DNA of 64,000 bases from Paenibacillus odorifer (GCF_000758725.1 NZ_CP009428.1:2604001-2668000), one strand, 5' to 3'; shown: positions 8,643 through 19,558, counted from the first letter of the stretch. Numbers and translations are program-made. Notes: generated by a model from the sequence alone, not told the origin.

Positions 8643-10154
8643 ATGACCGAGGAAATGGAAACGGGAACGGGACTTAGGCTTAATCGATCGCTTGCTGCTT
8701 TGCTTGCTGCGTTCTTACTGGCAATAGTTCATCAGTATTTATTTTATGGAAAGCTGGCGGGCCTATCGTATCCAATCTTTGTGTGTCTGTTCTATGCGTT
8801 CATGCTTTATTATGCCAAGGCTAAAATCCGCAAGCTCAACAAATTCAGTTACTTCTGGTTTGGAGCGATTTTTCTACTTTCATTAACCTATTTATTCTTT
8901 CATAATTTTTTCTTCTTTGGGCTGAACCTGCTGGTGATCCCGGTGTTGATTTTATTACATATGACTTATTTGCTTAGTGATAAACGGCCGGCTTGGAGCC
9001 GGCTTGGATTAGTGGGGAACACGCTGGAGCATGTGCTTCCACAGAATTTCCGCCATTGGAGCACTGTGTTTACGATCATTAAAAGGACTGGCGGCAGTAA
9101 AATGAAGGACGAGCGTAAGCAGGTCATGGGGAAAGTGCTGATAGGACTTGCGATCTCTTTTCCAATATTGCTGGTTGTGGTTACTTTGCTGTCCTCAGCG
9201 GACGGAGTATTTCATCATGTACTGCTGGAGCTGCCGAATGTGCTGGATCGGATTTCATTTGGGGAAGGTTTTGTGCGGGTGCTGTGGATTATCCTGCTGG
9301 GCATGGGCTTTTTCGGCTTAGTGTGGGGGTATGTGGATTCGAAAATCTATGACTGGAATATGCAGCCTAAGGAATATGGTCCAGTACTGGCGCCTGTAAG
9401 CTTTAAAATGGATCCGATAATTATGACGACGATTCTTATAGTCATTAACACGGTATATGTATTGTTTGTTTTCGTACAGTTTTCTTACTTGTTTGGAGCA
9501 TGGGAAGGGATTTTACCAGAGGGCAGCTCATATGCTGATTACGCACGTAGTGGATTTTTTGAGCTGATTATGGTGGCTGCGATTAATTTCGTGATTTTGC
9601 TGCTGGCTTTGGTATCGGAAGGAAAAAGAAGTGGAGGGCTGCAAAAATTTATTAATGTCCTGCTCTACATTCTGGTTGGTTGCTCGACAGTGATGCTATA
9701 TTCCGCCTATACCCGTCTGACTCTATATGAAGAGGTGTACGGCTATACCACGACTCGGTTTTTAGTGCATGCATTTATGATATTTATGGGCTTATTGTTG
9801 GTGGTTGCAGCCTTACGGATAGCTGTTCAACGTGTGCCATTGGCGAAATGTTATATTGTGCTGGGCTTGATCTCCTACGTCGTCATGAACTATATCGGGA
9901 TGGATGTTATTATCGCTAATAAAAATATGGATCGTTATGCGGCAAGTGGTAAATTGGACGCCAATTATTTGGTCCGTTTATCTCCGGAGGTCATCCCTTC
10001 TCTGATAAGGTTTAGTGAACAGGAAGATGGGATGCTGGATGATTTTTTAAAAAATGAATGGAGAGAACTCAATAAGCGTGAGCGGGCCTGGCAGTCGTTC
10101 AATTTCCCGCAATATCTGGCGCAGCGTGAGCTGGCTGAATATTTTGCACAGTAA
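8643..10154 (+). CDS. DUF4153/DUF4173-type polytopic membrane protein
   Basis: This protein of about 503 residues has some twelve hydrophobic segments. Characteristic stretches include GNTLEHVLPQNFRHW, a basic loop MKDERKQVMGKVLIGL, and FELIMVAAINFVILL, which match the DUF4173 family of unknown function. The ATG at 8643 has GGGGGT seven bases upstream; an in-frame ATG at 8628 is an alternative with a weaker site. The next gene follows after about 25 bases and is probably in the same transcript. Confidence 0.75.
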   Translation: MTEEMETGTGLRLNRSLAALLAAFLLAIVHQYLFYGKLAGLSYPIFVCLFYAFMLYYAKAKIRKLNKFSYFWFGAIFLLSLTYLFFHNFFFFGLNLLVIPVLILLHMTYLLSDKRPAWSRLGLVGNTLEHVLPQNFRHWSTVFTIIKRTGGSKMKDERKQVMGKVLIGLAISFPILLVVVTLLSSADGVFHHVLLELPNVLDRISFGEGFVRVLWIILLGMGFFGLVWGYVDSKIYDWNMQPKEYGPVLAPVSFKMDPIIMTTILIVINTVYVLFVFVQFSYLFGAWEGILPEGSSYADYARSGFFELIMVAAINFVILLLALVSEGKRSGGLQKFINVLLYILVGCSTVMLYSAYTRLTLYEEVYGYTTTRFLVHAFMIFMGLLLVVAALRIAVQRVPLAKCYIVLGLISYVVMNYIGMDVIIANKNMDRYAASGKLDANYLVRLSPEVIPSLIRFSEQEDGMLDDFLKNEWRELNKRERAWQSFNFPQYLAQRELAEYFAQ

Positions 10155-10178
10155 AGGTAAGAAGAAGGTGTGAGGTCA

Positions 10179-10703
10179 GTGAGGAAGAAGCCATTTAAAA
10201 GAGGCTGGTCATTTATCATCATTTTTATTACGGTAGGTTTAAGTTACGGGATCTATCATATCTATTTATACAATGCGCCCAAACAAAATCATTACTCGCG
10301 TGTTTCCAGCACCAATCTTGAACAGGAAAGTCTGGGCGGCATTCAGCTGCTTCAAAGCCTTGATTCAATTGCTAGGGAACCTAAGCCAAATAATGATATA
10401 GAGCGGTATCAGTATTATGATCTGGGCCACGAGACAACAATAGCCACAGCACGTGGTGATGATAAAATAATTCTAATCAGCGTCTATTCCGATCATACGA
10501 TGAGTACGGCAAGAGATATTCATGTTGGAGCTTCAGCGGACGAAGTGATCAAGGCTTATGGCACTTCTTATTATAAAAGAGGGGAGCAAGGGGCTGAGAT
10601 TATCGGATACGTGGATAAAATCAACCATCGGAGTATTGAATTTTGGCTGCAGGATCAGAAGGTAGATATGATTCGTTATTGTGTGGATTCTGTTGTAATG
10701 TAA
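10179..10703 (+). CDS. Hypothetical single-pass membrane protein
   Basis: This protein of 174 residues has a short basic N terminus, one transmembrane segment (WSFIIIFITVGLSYGIYHIYLY) and an extracytoplasmic domain. The segment DIHVGASADEVIKAYG resembles the small repeat-like beta-alpha motif seen in several secreted Bacillales proteins of unknown role. The GTG at 10179 is preferred because GAAGGTG lies eight bases upstream; a GTG at 10170 is the alternative. It follows the DUF4173-like gene closely and is closed by a terminator. Confidence 0.6.
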   Translation: MRKKPFKRGWSFIIIFITVGLSYGIYHIYLYNAPKQNHYSRVSSTNLEQESLGGIQLLQSLDSIAREPKPNNDIERYQYYDLGHETTIATARGDDKIILISVYSDHTMSTARDIHVGASADEVIKAYGTSYYKRGEQGAEIIGYVDKINHRSIEFWLQDQKVDMIRYCVDSVVM

Positions 10704-10725
10704 AGTGTCATAGGAAAACCTCATT

Positions 10726-10747
10726 AAAAAGGACATATGTCCTTTTT
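10726..10747 (+). terminator. Palindromic terminator
   Basis: The perfect palindrome AAAAAGGACAT / ATGTCCTTTTT, with a T-run, lies 22 bases after the previous stop. The tiny loop makes it a weaker example. Confidence 0.6.
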
Positions 10748-10797
10748 TTGTGGGGTATTCTAAATTACACTGGAGCAAACAATAGAGGGGGCACTAC

Positions 10798-11496
10798 ATG
10801 CAGACGATAAATGACCGTGAGGCTGTCCGTGCCTTGGCAGTGAAGAACGGTCTGGACGGAATATTTAGCCCGCTGGTAACGCATAAAATGGAGTTGAGAC
10901 GTTACGCGGATGAAGAAAAGCTGTGTTTGGTTGGCGATCAATTGGATGGAATGTTCATATTGGTTGAGGGCAAGCTCAAAATTCAGACCTTGCTGCCAAA
11001 TGGCAAATCTATGCTGGTGCGGTTTACAAATCCGATATCTGTTATTGGGGATGTAGAGCTGCTTCACCGGTTCCCTGTTAAGAATCAAGTGGAGTCTGTG
11101 GGTGAGAGCTTGATTCTTTTTGCAGGTAGAAGACTACTCCTGAGAGAGCTTGAGGAAAATACAGCGTTGTTACGTTTTCTCGTCGGAGAACTTAGTCACA
11201 AATTGCATACGCTCGGTCAAGCCTCCGCACTTAACCTGTTGTATCCTGTGGAGAATCGATTTGCCAGTTATTTAATGTCTTTGTTCGCAGATAAAAACGG
11301 TGACCGGCGAGTGGAGGAGATTCGGACCTCAAGTCTTATTGAAACAGCAGAATTGCTTGGCACAAGCTATCGGCATCTTAATCGAATCGTACGTCGTTTT
11401 ATTGATGAAGGAATCATTACACGAAATCGTGGACGCTTAAGTGTACTGGATGAATCGAAGCTGGCAGAGCTGGCTAACGGAAATTTATACGAATAA
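10798..11496 (+). CDS. Crp/Fnr-family transcriptional regulator, YeiL-like
   Basis: This protein of 232 residues has a cyclic-nucleotide-binding-type beta-roll (about 15-130: CLVGDQLDGMFILVEGKLKI ... NPISVIGDVELL). It is joined by a long helix to a C-terminal winged helix (TAELLGTSYRHLNRIVRRFIDEGII). The sequence layout matches E. coli YeiL and its Firmicute relatives. No Fnr-type cysteine cluster is seen. The ATG has GAGGGGG upstream. It is monocistronic between two terminators, and no target can be assigned. Confidence 0.87.
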   Translation: MQTINDREAVRALAVKNGLDGIFSPLVTHKMELRRYADEEKLCLVGDQLDGMFILVEGKLKIQTLLPNGKSMLVRFTNPISVIGDVELLHRFPVKNQVESVGESLILFAGRRLLLRELEENTALLRFLVGELSHKLHTLGQASALNLLYPVENRFASYLMSLFADKNGDRRVEEIRTSSLIETAELLGTSYRHLNRIVRRFIDEGIITRNRGRLSVLDESKLAELANGNLYE

Positions 11497-11505
11497 AAAG
11501 ATCTC

Positions 11506-11555
11506 AAAAGACCATTAGTTCCTGCCCTCGGCCGGAAATAGGGGTCTTTTTGTTT
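11506..11555 (+). terminator. Rho-independent terminator
   Basis: AAAAGACC ... GGGTCTTTT forms the outer stem, with an internal GC-rich stem (CCCTCGGCCGG region), followed by TTTTTGTTTTTTT. It lies 10-60 bases after the Crp/Fnr gene. Confidence 0.75.
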
Positions 11556-11657
11556 TTTTAAGCAAACATTCAGTTCAAATTCAGAGAGGCTTAAGGGAGA
11601 GCTAGTAGGATAAAAGTACCAAATAGACCTACATACATATAGAGATGAGGAAAAACG

Positions 11658-13352
11658 ATGGTGAAAAGTATCCGTGGGAAAATAGTCTTAGGATTTACTG
11701 CTGTGATTATAGTCTTTCTAGTGGCGATAGCCGGAAACACATTGTTTCAGGGGAAGGTTACCCAATTGACAGATCAGGTTAATCGTAACTGGGACAAGCT
11801 GTCACTTGTTCAAGGCTTAACGGATAAGATTCGTACCGCAGATGAGCTGGGTGCTCGTTATGTGATGAGCAACACAGATGATGAGCGGAATTCCTATCTG
11901 GCGCAGTATGAAGAAATGCTCCCATTGATTGAAAATGCTATTACAGAGCTGGAGAGTGCCCGATTAATTGAAGCTGAGTTAAAGGGTGTAACTGAGCTGA
12001 AGAGCAAATGGAATGATTATTTGATCGTTCTGAAGGAAGCTTTTGCTTTAGCTAAGGAAGGCAACTTCCCGGAAGCGCAAAAGAAATTCACGGACCTATC
12101 ATTAGACGCTATGATAGAATCTCAGATTGTGTTTCAGAACATGCTCATGGAGGAAATAGAGAATGGACAAAGCCTGGCAAATTCGCATCGTAATAACGCT
12201 TTGATTACTAGCTTTGGTGTGACCGGATTGTCGGTAGTGCTCGCGGTGATCCTTGCGCTGCTAATTTCTGGACGGATTATTAAACCGCTTCGTGATGTGA
12301 ACACGCAGTTGAAGGAAATTGCAGATGGGGATGCCGATCTTACGCGCAAATTAAGTGTTCGTTCTAAAGATGAGATTGGTGAACTGGCGTTTAACTTTAA
12401 TAAAATGACAGATAATCTGGGCACGATGATTGAACAGGTGAAGTTATCGGCAAATAGTCTCGCGAATTCCTCTACAAAGCTTAGGTCAGATAGTGGAGTG
12501 ACGGCAGGCGCCACAGAACGAATATCGGATTTTATGGGTGAAATCGCTACCGGAACAGCCAAACAGATGAATGATTTGCAGACCAATACGATTACAATCT
12601 CAGAAATATCACTAGGAATCGGCCAAATTGCTGCCAGTGTCCAGGACATCTCGGAAGCCTCCCATCGCTCTGCGGCATTTGCCATTACAGGAGATGAATC
12701 CCTTCAGGCCGCAGGGCAGCAAATGGAATCGATTAATCACTCCATACAATCTTTATCACAGCAGGTCCAAGGTTTTGTGAATCGATCTCAGGAGATTGGC
12801 AGTATTGTAGGAGTCATAAAAGGAATCGCTTCGCAGACGAATATGCTGGCCCTAAATGCGACGATTGAGGCAGCTCGTGCTGGTGAGCAAGGTAGAGGTT
12901 TCGCTGTGGTTGCCGATCAGGTCCGCAAGCTGGCAGAGCAGTCCGCGGAATCCGCCAATCAAATTGCAGAAATGGCGACTGGGATCCAAAGTGAAGCAGA
13001 TGACGCGATGAAGGTGATGATGAGCAGCATGCGTGAAGTAAAGGGAGGTACGGAGATTATTGAGGAAGCGGGACGATCCTTCGGTGAGATTCGATTATCT
13101 ATAGATTCACTCGCCGAACAGGTTCAGGAAGTATCTGGAGCCGTGGAGGAGATTACGGCGGCTGCGGATGAGATTGTAGAGTCAATTCGTAACGTTACGC
13201 AAATCTCGGAAACAACCGCTGCGAGTACTCAGCATGTGTCAGCAGCCTCACAAGAGCAAATGGCTTCGGTTGAACAAATTGCATCCTCTGCAAGTGAATT
13301 AAGTACAATGGCGCATGGACTGCAAGGGTTGGTAGCTAGATTTAATGTATAA
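11658..13352 (+). CDS. Methyl-accepting chemotaxis protein
   Basis: This protein of 564 residues is a membrane chemoreceptor. TM1 (about 9-29) is followed by a periplasmic-side four-helix-bundle sensor (about 30-180) and TM2 (about 181-203). A HAMP domain follows (about 204-258: [25 protein letters not shown]). The cytoplasmic signalling domain carries the conserved hairpin tip [20 protein letters not shown] near residue 395. It should couple to CheA/CheW; no other che gene is nearby, so it is an orphan receptor. The ligand is unknown. A ribosome site GAGG precedes the ATG. Confidence 0.95.
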   Translation: MVKSIRGKIVLGFTAVIIVFLVAIAGNTLFQGKVTQLTDQVNRNWDKLSLVQGLTDKIRTADELGARYVMSNTDDERNSYLAQYEEMLPLIENAITELESARLIEAELKGVTELKSKWNDYLIVLKEAFALAKEGNFPEAQKKFTDLSLDAMIESQIVFQNMLMEEIENGQSLANSHRNNALITSFGVTGLSVVLAVILALLISGRIIKPLRDVNTQLKEIADGDADLTRKLSVRSKDEIGELAFNFNKMTDNLGTMIEQVKLSANSLANSSTKLRSDSGVTAGATERISDFMGEIATGTAKQMNDLQTNTITISEISLGIGQIAASVQDISEASHRSAAFAITGDESLQAAGQQMESINHSIQSLSQQVQGFVNRSQEIGSIVGVIKGIASQTNMLALNATIEAARAGEQGRGFAVVADQVRKLAEQSAESANQIAEMATGIQSEADDAMKVMMSSMREVKGGTEIIEEAGRSFGEIRLSIDSLAEQVQEVSGAVEEITAAADEIVESIRNVTQISETTAASTQHVSAASQEQMASVEQIASSASELSTMAHGLQGLVARFNV

Positions 13353-13354
13353 CA

Positions 13355-13413
13355 CGAAGCTTCGGAGAGTTAAGGGGCAATATAGTCCCCTTGTCCTCTC
13401 TGGGGCTTTTTTG
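13355..13413 (+). terminator. Terminator of chemoreceptor gene
   Basis: A compound hairpin has an inner stem AAGGGG ... CCCCTT and an outer imperfect stem AAGCTTCGGAGAG ... CTCTCTGGGGCTT, followed by six T. Confidence 0.75.
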
Positions 13414-13559
13414 TTGAACGTAATATCCCACATACAAAGCATAGAAATTGCCATCGACGGCCATCTACCTATAACTTATATTATTAGCGTTATTAGTTAG
13501 CTTGTATCCGTAATCCATCATTTCAAATGTAGGAGGCGAATGTCTATAAAACTACTGTT

Positions 13560-13574
13560 TTGAAAGCGCATCCT
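13560..13574 (+). promoter_or_regulatory. Candidate cre (CcpA) site upstream of alpha-1,3-glucanase
   Basis: TTGAAAGCGCATCCT fits the degenerate cre consensus WTGNAANCGNWNNCW at every position. It lies about 45 bases before the glucanase start, in the 5' region. The surrounding 13414-13617 stretch holds no gene larger than a 7-codon frame (13540-13563) behind AGGAGG. The site suggests carbon catabolite repression. Confidence 0.45.
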
Positions 13575-13617
13575 TTCTGCTGTATAGCTCCACAAAATTT
13601 TGGAAGGTGGTTATTCA

Positions 13618-16600
13618 ATGATAGCAGCTTCTAAAAGATTTACCGGGAAGACGGCAGTACTTTATTGTTTGATTGTTATATTATTTGTAGGTCAGTTAGG
13701 ATTATATCCCTCGGTGAGTTTAGCTGCGGGGAATTTAGCCCAAGGGAAGACTATTACTTCAAGCTCGTTCGGTGATGTATACGTAGCAGCCAATGCTAAT
13801 GACGGCAGCCAAGGAACGTATTGGGAGAGCGCAAGCGGTGTTTTTCCGCAATGGATTAAAGTGGATTTAGGGGCAGCAAGCAGCGTGAATCAGGTTGTGT
13901 TAAAGCTGCCTACGAATTGGGAAACAAGAACTCAAACGTTAGCGGTGCAAGGGAGTACAGATGATGCAGCTTACAATAACTTAGTAGATTCCGCCAATTA
14001 TACATTTAATCCAACGAGTGATTCCAATACAGTGACCATCAGCTTTACAGCTGCGAATGTCAGATATGTTAAACTGAATTTCACATCCAATACGGTCTGG
14101 CCAGCAGCACAGTTAGCGGAATTTGAGGTTCATGGTAATACAACTACAACTCCATCCTCAGGATATGAAGCGGAGAATGCCGCATTATCCGGTGGTGCCA
14201 AGGTTAACACGGATCATACAGGTTATACAGGTACAGGATTTGTTGATGGTTACCTAAATCAAGGTGCTGCAACTGCATTTAGCGTTAATATGGCTTCTGC
14301 TGGTAACTATGATGCTACATTAAGATTTTCAAATGCATCAGGCAGTACAAAAACCATTAGTGTTTATGTGAATGGAACTAAAATTAAGCAAACCTCACTT
14401 GCGAATCTGGCCAATTGGAATACGTGGTCAACAAAGATTGAGACGCTGGCTCTGAATGCTGGCACTAACACGATTACTTATAAGTACGATACAGGAGACA
14501 CTGGAAATGTGAATCTAGATAATTTGAACGTCACTCCAGCTTCTGCTACAACACCAACTCCGACGGCAACTCCAACACCAACGGCAACTCCAACACCAAC
14601 GGCAACACCTACCTCAACTCCAACGGTAACACCAACACCGACACCGACGGTAACTCCTACGCCAACACCGACAGTAACACCTACACCAACTCCAACGGTA
14701 ACACCGACCCAGACACCAACAGTTACACCAACGCCTGGGGCGGGTTCCAATCTGGCTTTGAACAAAAGCATCAACGCTTCCTCTTCCGTCTTTACCTTTG
14801 TTCCTGCAAATGCGAATGACGGTGATGTAACTACTTACTGGGAAGGAGCAGGAGGAAGTTATCCCAATACATTATCTGTAAACCTGGGTAGTAATGCCGA
14901 TATTACATCCATTGTCCTCAAACTGAATCCATCATCAGCCTGGTCCACACGTACTCAGACTATTCAAGTGCTTGGGCATAATCAGAATACAACAGCCTTT
15001 ACTAGTCTTGTGCCAGCAACCGTGTATACTTTTAATCCGGCAACCGGCAATACGGTCACTATTCCGGTAACGGCCACGGCTAGTGAAGTACAGTTGAAGA
15101 TTACCACCAATACTGGTTCAACCGCTGGACAAATCGCTGAATTCCAAGTGATGGGTGCACCAGCTGCTAATCCGGATTTGGCGATAACCGGTCTTACATG
15201 GTCACCTTCAGCTCCAGTAGAGACCAATGCCATTACTTTAAATGCAACGGTAAAAAATATTGGAACATTAGCTTCCACAGCGACTAATGTAAATTTCTAC
15301 TTGGGCAGCACACTTGTAGGTACTAGCCCAGTGGGGGCATTAGCGGCTGGCGCATCTACGAACGTCACTTTAAATATGGGCGTAAAGGATGCAGCTACCT
15401 ATACTTTAACTGCAAAGGTTGACGAGAATAATACGGTTATTGAATTGAACGAAGGCAATAACAGCTTCACTAGTCCAAATTCTCTTATTATTGCTCCCGT
15501 ATCCAGTTCTGATCTAGTAGCTTCCCCAGTTAGCTGGACACCAAGCAATCCAGCAGGCGGCAATGTGGTCAGCTTCTCGGTGGCAATCAAGAATCAAGGG
15601 ACGGCAGCATCCGCAGGGGGTGCGCATAACATAACCCTGAAGGTTCTGGATGCTACTACGAATGCTGTACTCCAAACCTTAACTGGAACCTATAACGGCG
15701 TGATTGGCAGTGGAGTAACAGCGCCTCCTGTTAGCCTTGGCACTTGGACAGCAGCTAATGGCAAATATACTGTGAAGACCGAAATTGCCGTAGACACTAA
15801 TGAGCTGCCAGTTAAACAAGCCAACAATATTCAAACACAGTCTCTTTTTGTAGGTCGTGGAGCCAATATGCCTTACGACATGTATGAGGCTGAGGAGGGC
15901 GTGATTGGTGGCGGGGCTGTGAAGCTTACTGCTAATCGGACCATTGGAGATCTTGCGGGTGAGGCTTCAGGCAGAAGAGCAGTTACACTGAATACTACAG
16001 GCAGTTATGTAGAATTCACTACTAAGGCTGACACTAATACACTGGTCACCCGCTTCTCGATTCCAGATTCGGCGAGTGGAGACGGTACGAATGCTACACT
16101 GAACATCTATGTGAACGGAGTTTATACCAAGGCGATTAATCTGACCTCTAAATATGCATGGCTGTACGGTTCAGAGATAAGTCCCGGCAATTCACCAAGC
16201 GCGGGCTCTCCGCGGCATATTTATGATGAAGCCAACATTATGTTCGACAGCACGATTCCGAAAGGTAGTACGATTCGACTGCAAAAGGATGTGGCAAATA
16301 CCTCGCAGTATGCCATTGATTTCATCAGTCTGGAGCAGGTTTCACCAATTGCCAATCCAGATCCGGCCAAATATACGGTCCCAGCCGGCTTTACACATCA
16401 GGATGTGCAAAATGCGCTAGATAAAGTACGCATGGATACGACCGGAAATCTCGTAGGTGTGTATTTGCCAGCAGGTAACTATCAGACCTCCAGTAAATTT
16501 CAGGTCTATGGAAAAGCAGTGAAGATCATTGGTGCAGGCCCATGGTATACGAGATTCTACGCTCCAACGAATCAGGAGAATACGGATATCGGTTTCCGGG

Positions 16601-17538
16601 CAAGCGATACTGCTAATGGCTCTACTTTTGCGAATTTTGCTTACTTTGGGAACTACACATCACGTATTGATGGTCCGGGTAAAGTATTTGATTTCTCCAA
16701 TGTGGCAAATATTACGATCGATAACATCTGGACCGAACATCAGGTGTGTATGTACTGGGGAGCTAATACGGATTACATGGTGATCAAAAACTCCCGTATC
16801 CGCAACACCTTCGCTGACGGCATCAATATGACGAATGGCAGCACGAATAATCTCGTATCCAATATTGAGGCACGGGCTACAGGGGATGATAGCTTTGCAT
16901 TGTTTTCGGCTATTGATTCCGGTGGTGCAGATATGAAGGATAATATTTATGAGAATCTCACTTCAATCTTAACCTGGCGGGCAGCAGGTGTAGCCGTCTA
17001 TGGCGGATATGCCAATACCTTCCGCAACATTTATATTGCCGACACGCTTTGCTATTCTGGAATTACGATCAGCTCACTTGACTTCGGGTATCCAATGAAC
17101 GGCTTTGGCGCTTCACCGACAACGAATTTTGAGAATATTTCCATTGTTCGTGCAGGTGGACATTTCTGGGGGGCACAGACCTTCCCGGCAATCTGGGTAT
17201 TCTCAGCCTCTAAGGTATTCCAAGGCATTCGTGTCAGTGATGTGGATATCATTGATCCAACCTATCATGGTATCATGTTCCAGACCAACTATGTCGGCTC
17301 CGCGCCGCAGTTCCCAGTGACAGATACCATCTTCACGAATGTCACAATTTCCGGTGCGCAAAAGAGTGGAGATGCTTTTGACAGCAAATCCGGAGTGGGC
17401 ATCTGGGTAAATGAAGCGGCTGAGGCTGGGCAAGGTCCTGCCAGAGGGTCAGCCACCTTTAACAATCTGAAAATTACCAACACGGTAACGAATATTAAAA
17501 ATAATACGTCTACTTTTACGATTAACGTTAATCCGTAA
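13618..17538 (+). CDS. Secreted GH87 alpha-1,3-glucanase (mutanase), multimodular
   Basis: This protein of 1306 residues has a signal peptide (about 1-36). The modules in order are a discoidin/F5-8C domain (about 37-175), a CBM6/35-like domain (about 183-305) and a Thr-Pro linker (about 311-374). A second discoidin domain (about 378-512) and two CARDB-like domains (about 518-625 and 635-745) follow. A CBM-like segment from residue 755 leads into the beta-helical GH87 catalytic domain to the C terminus. The aspartates expected to catalyse are visible: D1067 in FADGIN and D1090/D1091 in GDDSF, with the 23-residue spacing of characterised GH87 enzymes. The enzyme should cleave alpha-1,3-glucan of fungal walls or dental-type mutan. 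The ATG at 13618 follows GGAAGGTGG; a TTG at 13600 is rejected. Confidence 0.93.
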   Translation: MIAASKRFTGKTAVLYCLIVILFVGQLGLYPSVSLAAGNLAQGKTITSSSFGDVYVAANANDGSQGTYWESASGVFPQWIKVDLGAASSVNQVVLKLPTNWETRTQTLAVQGSTDDAAYNNLVDSANYTFNPTSDSNTVTISFTAANVRYVKLNFTSNTVWPAAQLAEFEVHGNTTTTPSSGYEAENAALSGGAKVNTDHTGYTGTGFVDGYLNQGAATAFSVNMASAGNYDATLRFSNASGSTKTISVYVNGTKIKQTSLANLANWNTWSTKIETLALNAGTNTITYKYDTGDTGNVNLDNLNVTPASATTPTPTATPTPTATPTPTATPTSTPTVTPTPTPTVTPTPTPTVTPTPTPTVTPTQTPTVTPTPGAGSNLALNKSINASSSVFTFVPANANDGDVTTYWEGAGGSYPNTLSVNLGSNADITSIVLKLNPSSAWSTRTQTIQVLGHNQNTTAFTSLVPATVYTFNPATGNTVTIPVTATASEVQLKITTNTGSTAGQIAEFQVMGAPAANPDLAITGLTWSPSAPVETNAITLNATVKNIGTLASTATNVNFYLGSTLVGTSPVGALAAGASTNVTLNMGVKDAATYTLTAKVDENNTVIELNEGNNSFTSPNSLIIAPVSSSDLVASPVSWTPSNPAGGNVVSFSVAIKNQGTAASAGGAHNITLKVLDATTNAVLQTLTGTYNGVIGSGVTAPPVSLGTWTAANGKYTVKTEIAVDTNELPVKQANNIQTQSLFVGRGANMPYDMYEAEEGVIGGGAVKLTANRTIGDLAGEASGRRAVTLNTTGSYVEFTTKADTNTLVTRFSIPDSASGDGTNATLNIYVNGVYTKAINLTSKYAWLYGSEISPGNSPSAGSPRHIYDEANIMFDSTIPKGSTIRLQKDVANTSQYAIDFISLEQVSPIANPDPAKYTVPAGFTHQDVQNALDKVRMDTTGNLVGVYLPAGNYQTSSKFQVYGKAVKIIGAGPWYTRFYAPTNQENTDIGFRASDTANGSTFANFAYFGNYTSRIDGPGKVFDFSNVANITIDNIWTEHQVCMYWGANTDYMVIKNSRIRNTFADGINMTNGSTNNLVSNIEARATGDDSFALFSAIDSGGADMKDNIYENLTSILTWRAAGVAVYGGYANTFRNIYIADTLCYSGITISSLDFGYPMNGFGASPTTNFENISIVRAGGHFWGAQTFPAIWVFSASKVFQGIRVSDVDIIDPTYHGIMFQTNYVGSAPQFPVTDTIFTNVTISGAQKSGDAFDSKSGVGIWVNEAAEAGQGPARGSATFNNLKITNTVTNIKNNTSTFTINVNP
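14551..14742 (+). repeat. Thr-Pro linker repeat within the glucanase gene
   Basis: A degenerate short tandem repeat of ACNCCNACN-type codons encodes Thr-Pro-Thr-(Val/Ala) units. It links the CBM6-like and second discoidin domains. Such tracts are slippage-prone. Confidence 0.85.
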
Positions 17539-17554
17539 AAATAAAGCTGCCAAT

Positions 17555-17599
17555 ACTGAACAGCCGTCTCCCGCTTTCGTGGGGGGCGGTTGTTTTCAG
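17555..17599 (+). terminator. Hairpin after alpha-1,3-glucanase gene
   Basis: CTGAACAGCCGTCTCCC can pair imperfectly with GGGGGGCGGTTGTTTTCAG. The T content after the stem is modest, so this is a likely but not ideal terminator. Confidence 0.55.
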
Positions 17600-17685
17600 G
17601 TTGCAGAAACCAAGGGTTCTGAATCGACAGGAGGTGCTGCTCACGTTACAATAATGGAAGGTACAGAAATGAAGGAGGCTCTAAA

Positions 17686-18606
17686 ATGACATCCTTAGTG
17701 GTTAACAATATAACAGAGCTGATTGGGAATACACCGGTTGTAAGATTAAATCGGCTGACTAGCCCCCAAGATGCAGAACTATATGTGAAGCTGGAGCTTT
17801 TTAATCCAAGTGGCAGTGTAAAAGACCGGGCAGCTTATAATCTAATCCTGCAAGCCGAGCTAGCAGGTTTGTTGAAGCCGGGCGGGACGATCATTGAGCC
17901 GACTAGTGGAAATACAGGGATAGGATTAGCGATGAATGCCGCGGCAAAAGGGTATAAAGCGATTCTTGTCATGCCTGATAATATGACCAAGGAACGAATC
18001 AATATTCTAAAGGCTTATGGTGCGGATGTTGTGCTGACGCCGGCAGCAGAACGGATGCCGGGAGCTATAGCAAAAGCGATTGAGCTGGGAAAAGAAGTGG
18101 AGAACAGTTTTATTCCACAGCAATTCGAGAACAAAGCCAACCCTGATATTCACCGGACAACGACCGCTCTGGAAATCTTGGAGCAAATGGAAGGTAAGCT
18201 GGATGTGTTTGTTGCTTCATCAGGAACTGGGGGCACGATAACTGGAACCGGTGAGGTTTTGCGTGAGCATCTACCTGATATCCGGATTCTTGTGGTTGAG
18301 CCGCAAGGCTCGCCCGTATTATCTGGAGGAAAGCCAGGACCACATAAGCTGGTAGGAACGAGTCCGGGCTTTGTGCCCGCAATTTTGAATACACAGGTCT
18401 ACGATGACATCGTTCAGGTCGCGGATGAAGCTGCCTTGGAGACGGTAAGAAGGCTGGCTGCAAAAGAAGGAATTCTGCTGGGTCCATCCGGTGGTGCCAC
18501 TGTATGGGCGGCGTTGCAGGAAGCGCGTCGTCTTGGGGCTGGCAAACGCGTGCTTTGCATTGCACCTGACACAGGGGAACGGTATCTTAGTATGGGAATA
18601 TTTTAG
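17686..18606 (+). CDS. cysK: Cysteine synthase A (O-acetylserine sulfhydrylase)
   Basis: This PLP enzyme of 306 residues makes cysteine from O-acetylserine and sulfide. The pyridoxal lysine is K46 in PSGSVKDR, the substrate loop TSGNTG is at 73-78, the phosphate-binding SSGTGGTITG lies near 180, and the C-terminal LGPSGGA is present. Length and motifs match CysK. The ATG follows GAAGGAGG. A lipoprotein gene follows 20 bases downstream. Other members of the family (cystathionine-beta-synthase-like or CysM) are possible but less likely. Confidence 0.92.
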   Translation: MTSLVVNNITELIGNTPVVRLNRLTSPQDAELYVKLELFNPSGSVKDRAAYNLILQAELAGLLKPGGTIIEPTSGNTGIGLAMNAAAKGYKAILVMPDNMTKERINILKAYGADVVLTPAAERMPGAIAKAIELGKEVENSFIPQQFENKANPDIHRTTTALEILEQMEGKLDVFVASSGTGGTITGTGEVLREHLPDIRILVVEPQGSPVLSGGKPGPHKLVGTSPGFVPAILNTQVYDDIVQVADEAALETVRRLAAKEGILLGPSGGATVWAALQEARRLGAGKRVLCIAPDTGERYLSMGIF

Positions 18607-18626
18607 TTTCGTCTGGAGGAATGGGA

Positions 18627-19520
18627 ATGAATAAGCTCAGTGTGAGTTTTCTTATTGTTCTACTGCTGGCGGGCTGCTCAGGCTCTAACAAGCCAACCCC
18701 TTCTCCAAGTGCAGAGCCAACACCAACGGCAAGCATGCAGCAGCCAGCAACTTATCTGGAAGCTGGAAAGCTGAAGGCGAATTTTGGTTTTGCAGATGAG
18801 TCTGGCAAGAGCATCTTAGTCACCGGGCAGGAAAAAGGGCTGGATGCGCAAATGCAACAATTGAATGAGGCGATCGGCGATCATGGGCAAGTGCTAAAAG
18901 TGAAGTTGAATAAATGGCAGGAGGGTACGGAGAACAGTAATGGCCGGGAGATGGCTCACAATTTTGTGAATCTGCCAGGGTATCTTTATACGGTTGAAGA
19001 GGGGAATGCGACTCCTGATGAGACCTATTACCTGACGGATCAGGCAGAGTTTAATACGAATGCGCTAATCTCTGTTAAGCCTACGGAGGTTAAGCAAGCC
19101 TCGCTAAATGTTGCAGAAAATGTGCGGCAGAATATTGTTTCTGCAAAAAATCGTGAAGTAGAGCATATTTGGAAACTTGCTGACCTGTCTGGTGAACGGC
19201 AGCTGTATCTCGTTCAATTCATTAGGCAGGATCAGGATATGTTATTCAGTCTCGTGCTGGAAGACAAGGTCGGGCTTACCTTTATGGATTATCCGGCTGT
19301 CATTCAAGGCGATGAATTTTCCGTCTGGAGAGTGGATGATGGTGGGGAAGTCATACCAGAGATGTTCTCTATTCTTTTTGCGGCGGAAACCGCTGAAGGC
19401 CCATTACTCGGTATGGAGTGGTGGGGAGCGGAAGGCGTAAATACATTTTTCCTGAAAAAAGAGGGAGATGTTTTTAAAGAAATGGACATTCAATACGGAC
19501 GCTACACATCACCACTATAA
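18627..19520 (+). CDS. Putative lipoprotein
   Basis: This protein of 297 residues has a lipobox LLLAGC after a short hydrophobic signal. A Pro/Ser/Thr-rich spacer (PTPSPSAEPTPTA) and an alpha/beta soluble domain that I do not recognise follow. It should be anchored to the outer face of the membrane. The start at 18627 is chosen because GGAGGA lies seven bases upstream; the ATG at 18621 would abut it. It is probably co-transcribed with cysK, with no functional link evident. Confidence 0.65.
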   Translation: MNKLSVSFLIVLLLAGCSGSNKPTPSPSAEPTPTASMQQPATYLEAGKLKANFGFADESGKSILVTGQEKGLDAQMQQLNEAIGDHGQVLKVKLNKWQEGTENSNGREMAHNFVNLPGYLYTVEEGNATPDETYYLTDQAEFNTNALISVKPTEVKQASLNVAENVRQNIVSAKNREVEHIWKLADLSGERQLYLVQFIRQDQDMLFSLVLEDKVGLTFMDYPAVIQGDEFSVWRVDDGGEVIPEMFSILFAAETAEGPLLGMEWWGAEGVNTFFLKKEGDVFKEMDIQYGRYTSPL

Positions 19521-19530
19521 CTGGGATGCA

Positions 19531-19558
19531 GATACATCGAAGGATGTATCTTTTTTTT
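19531..19558 (+). terminator. Rho-independent terminator
   Basis: The stem GATACATC / GATGTATC (19531-19538 with 19543-19550) is followed by eight T. It closes the cysK-lipoprotein unit. Confidence 0.9.

Noticed and set aside
14478-14774. Minus-strand open frame of Val/Gly repeats
   Set aside because: It is the antisense of the Thr-Pro linker in the glucanase gene and has no ribosome site.
17539-17685. T-box or SAM riboswitch before cysK
   Set aside because: The gap is only 147 bases and contains a terminator-like hairpin of the upstream gene; no T-box or S-box consensus was found.
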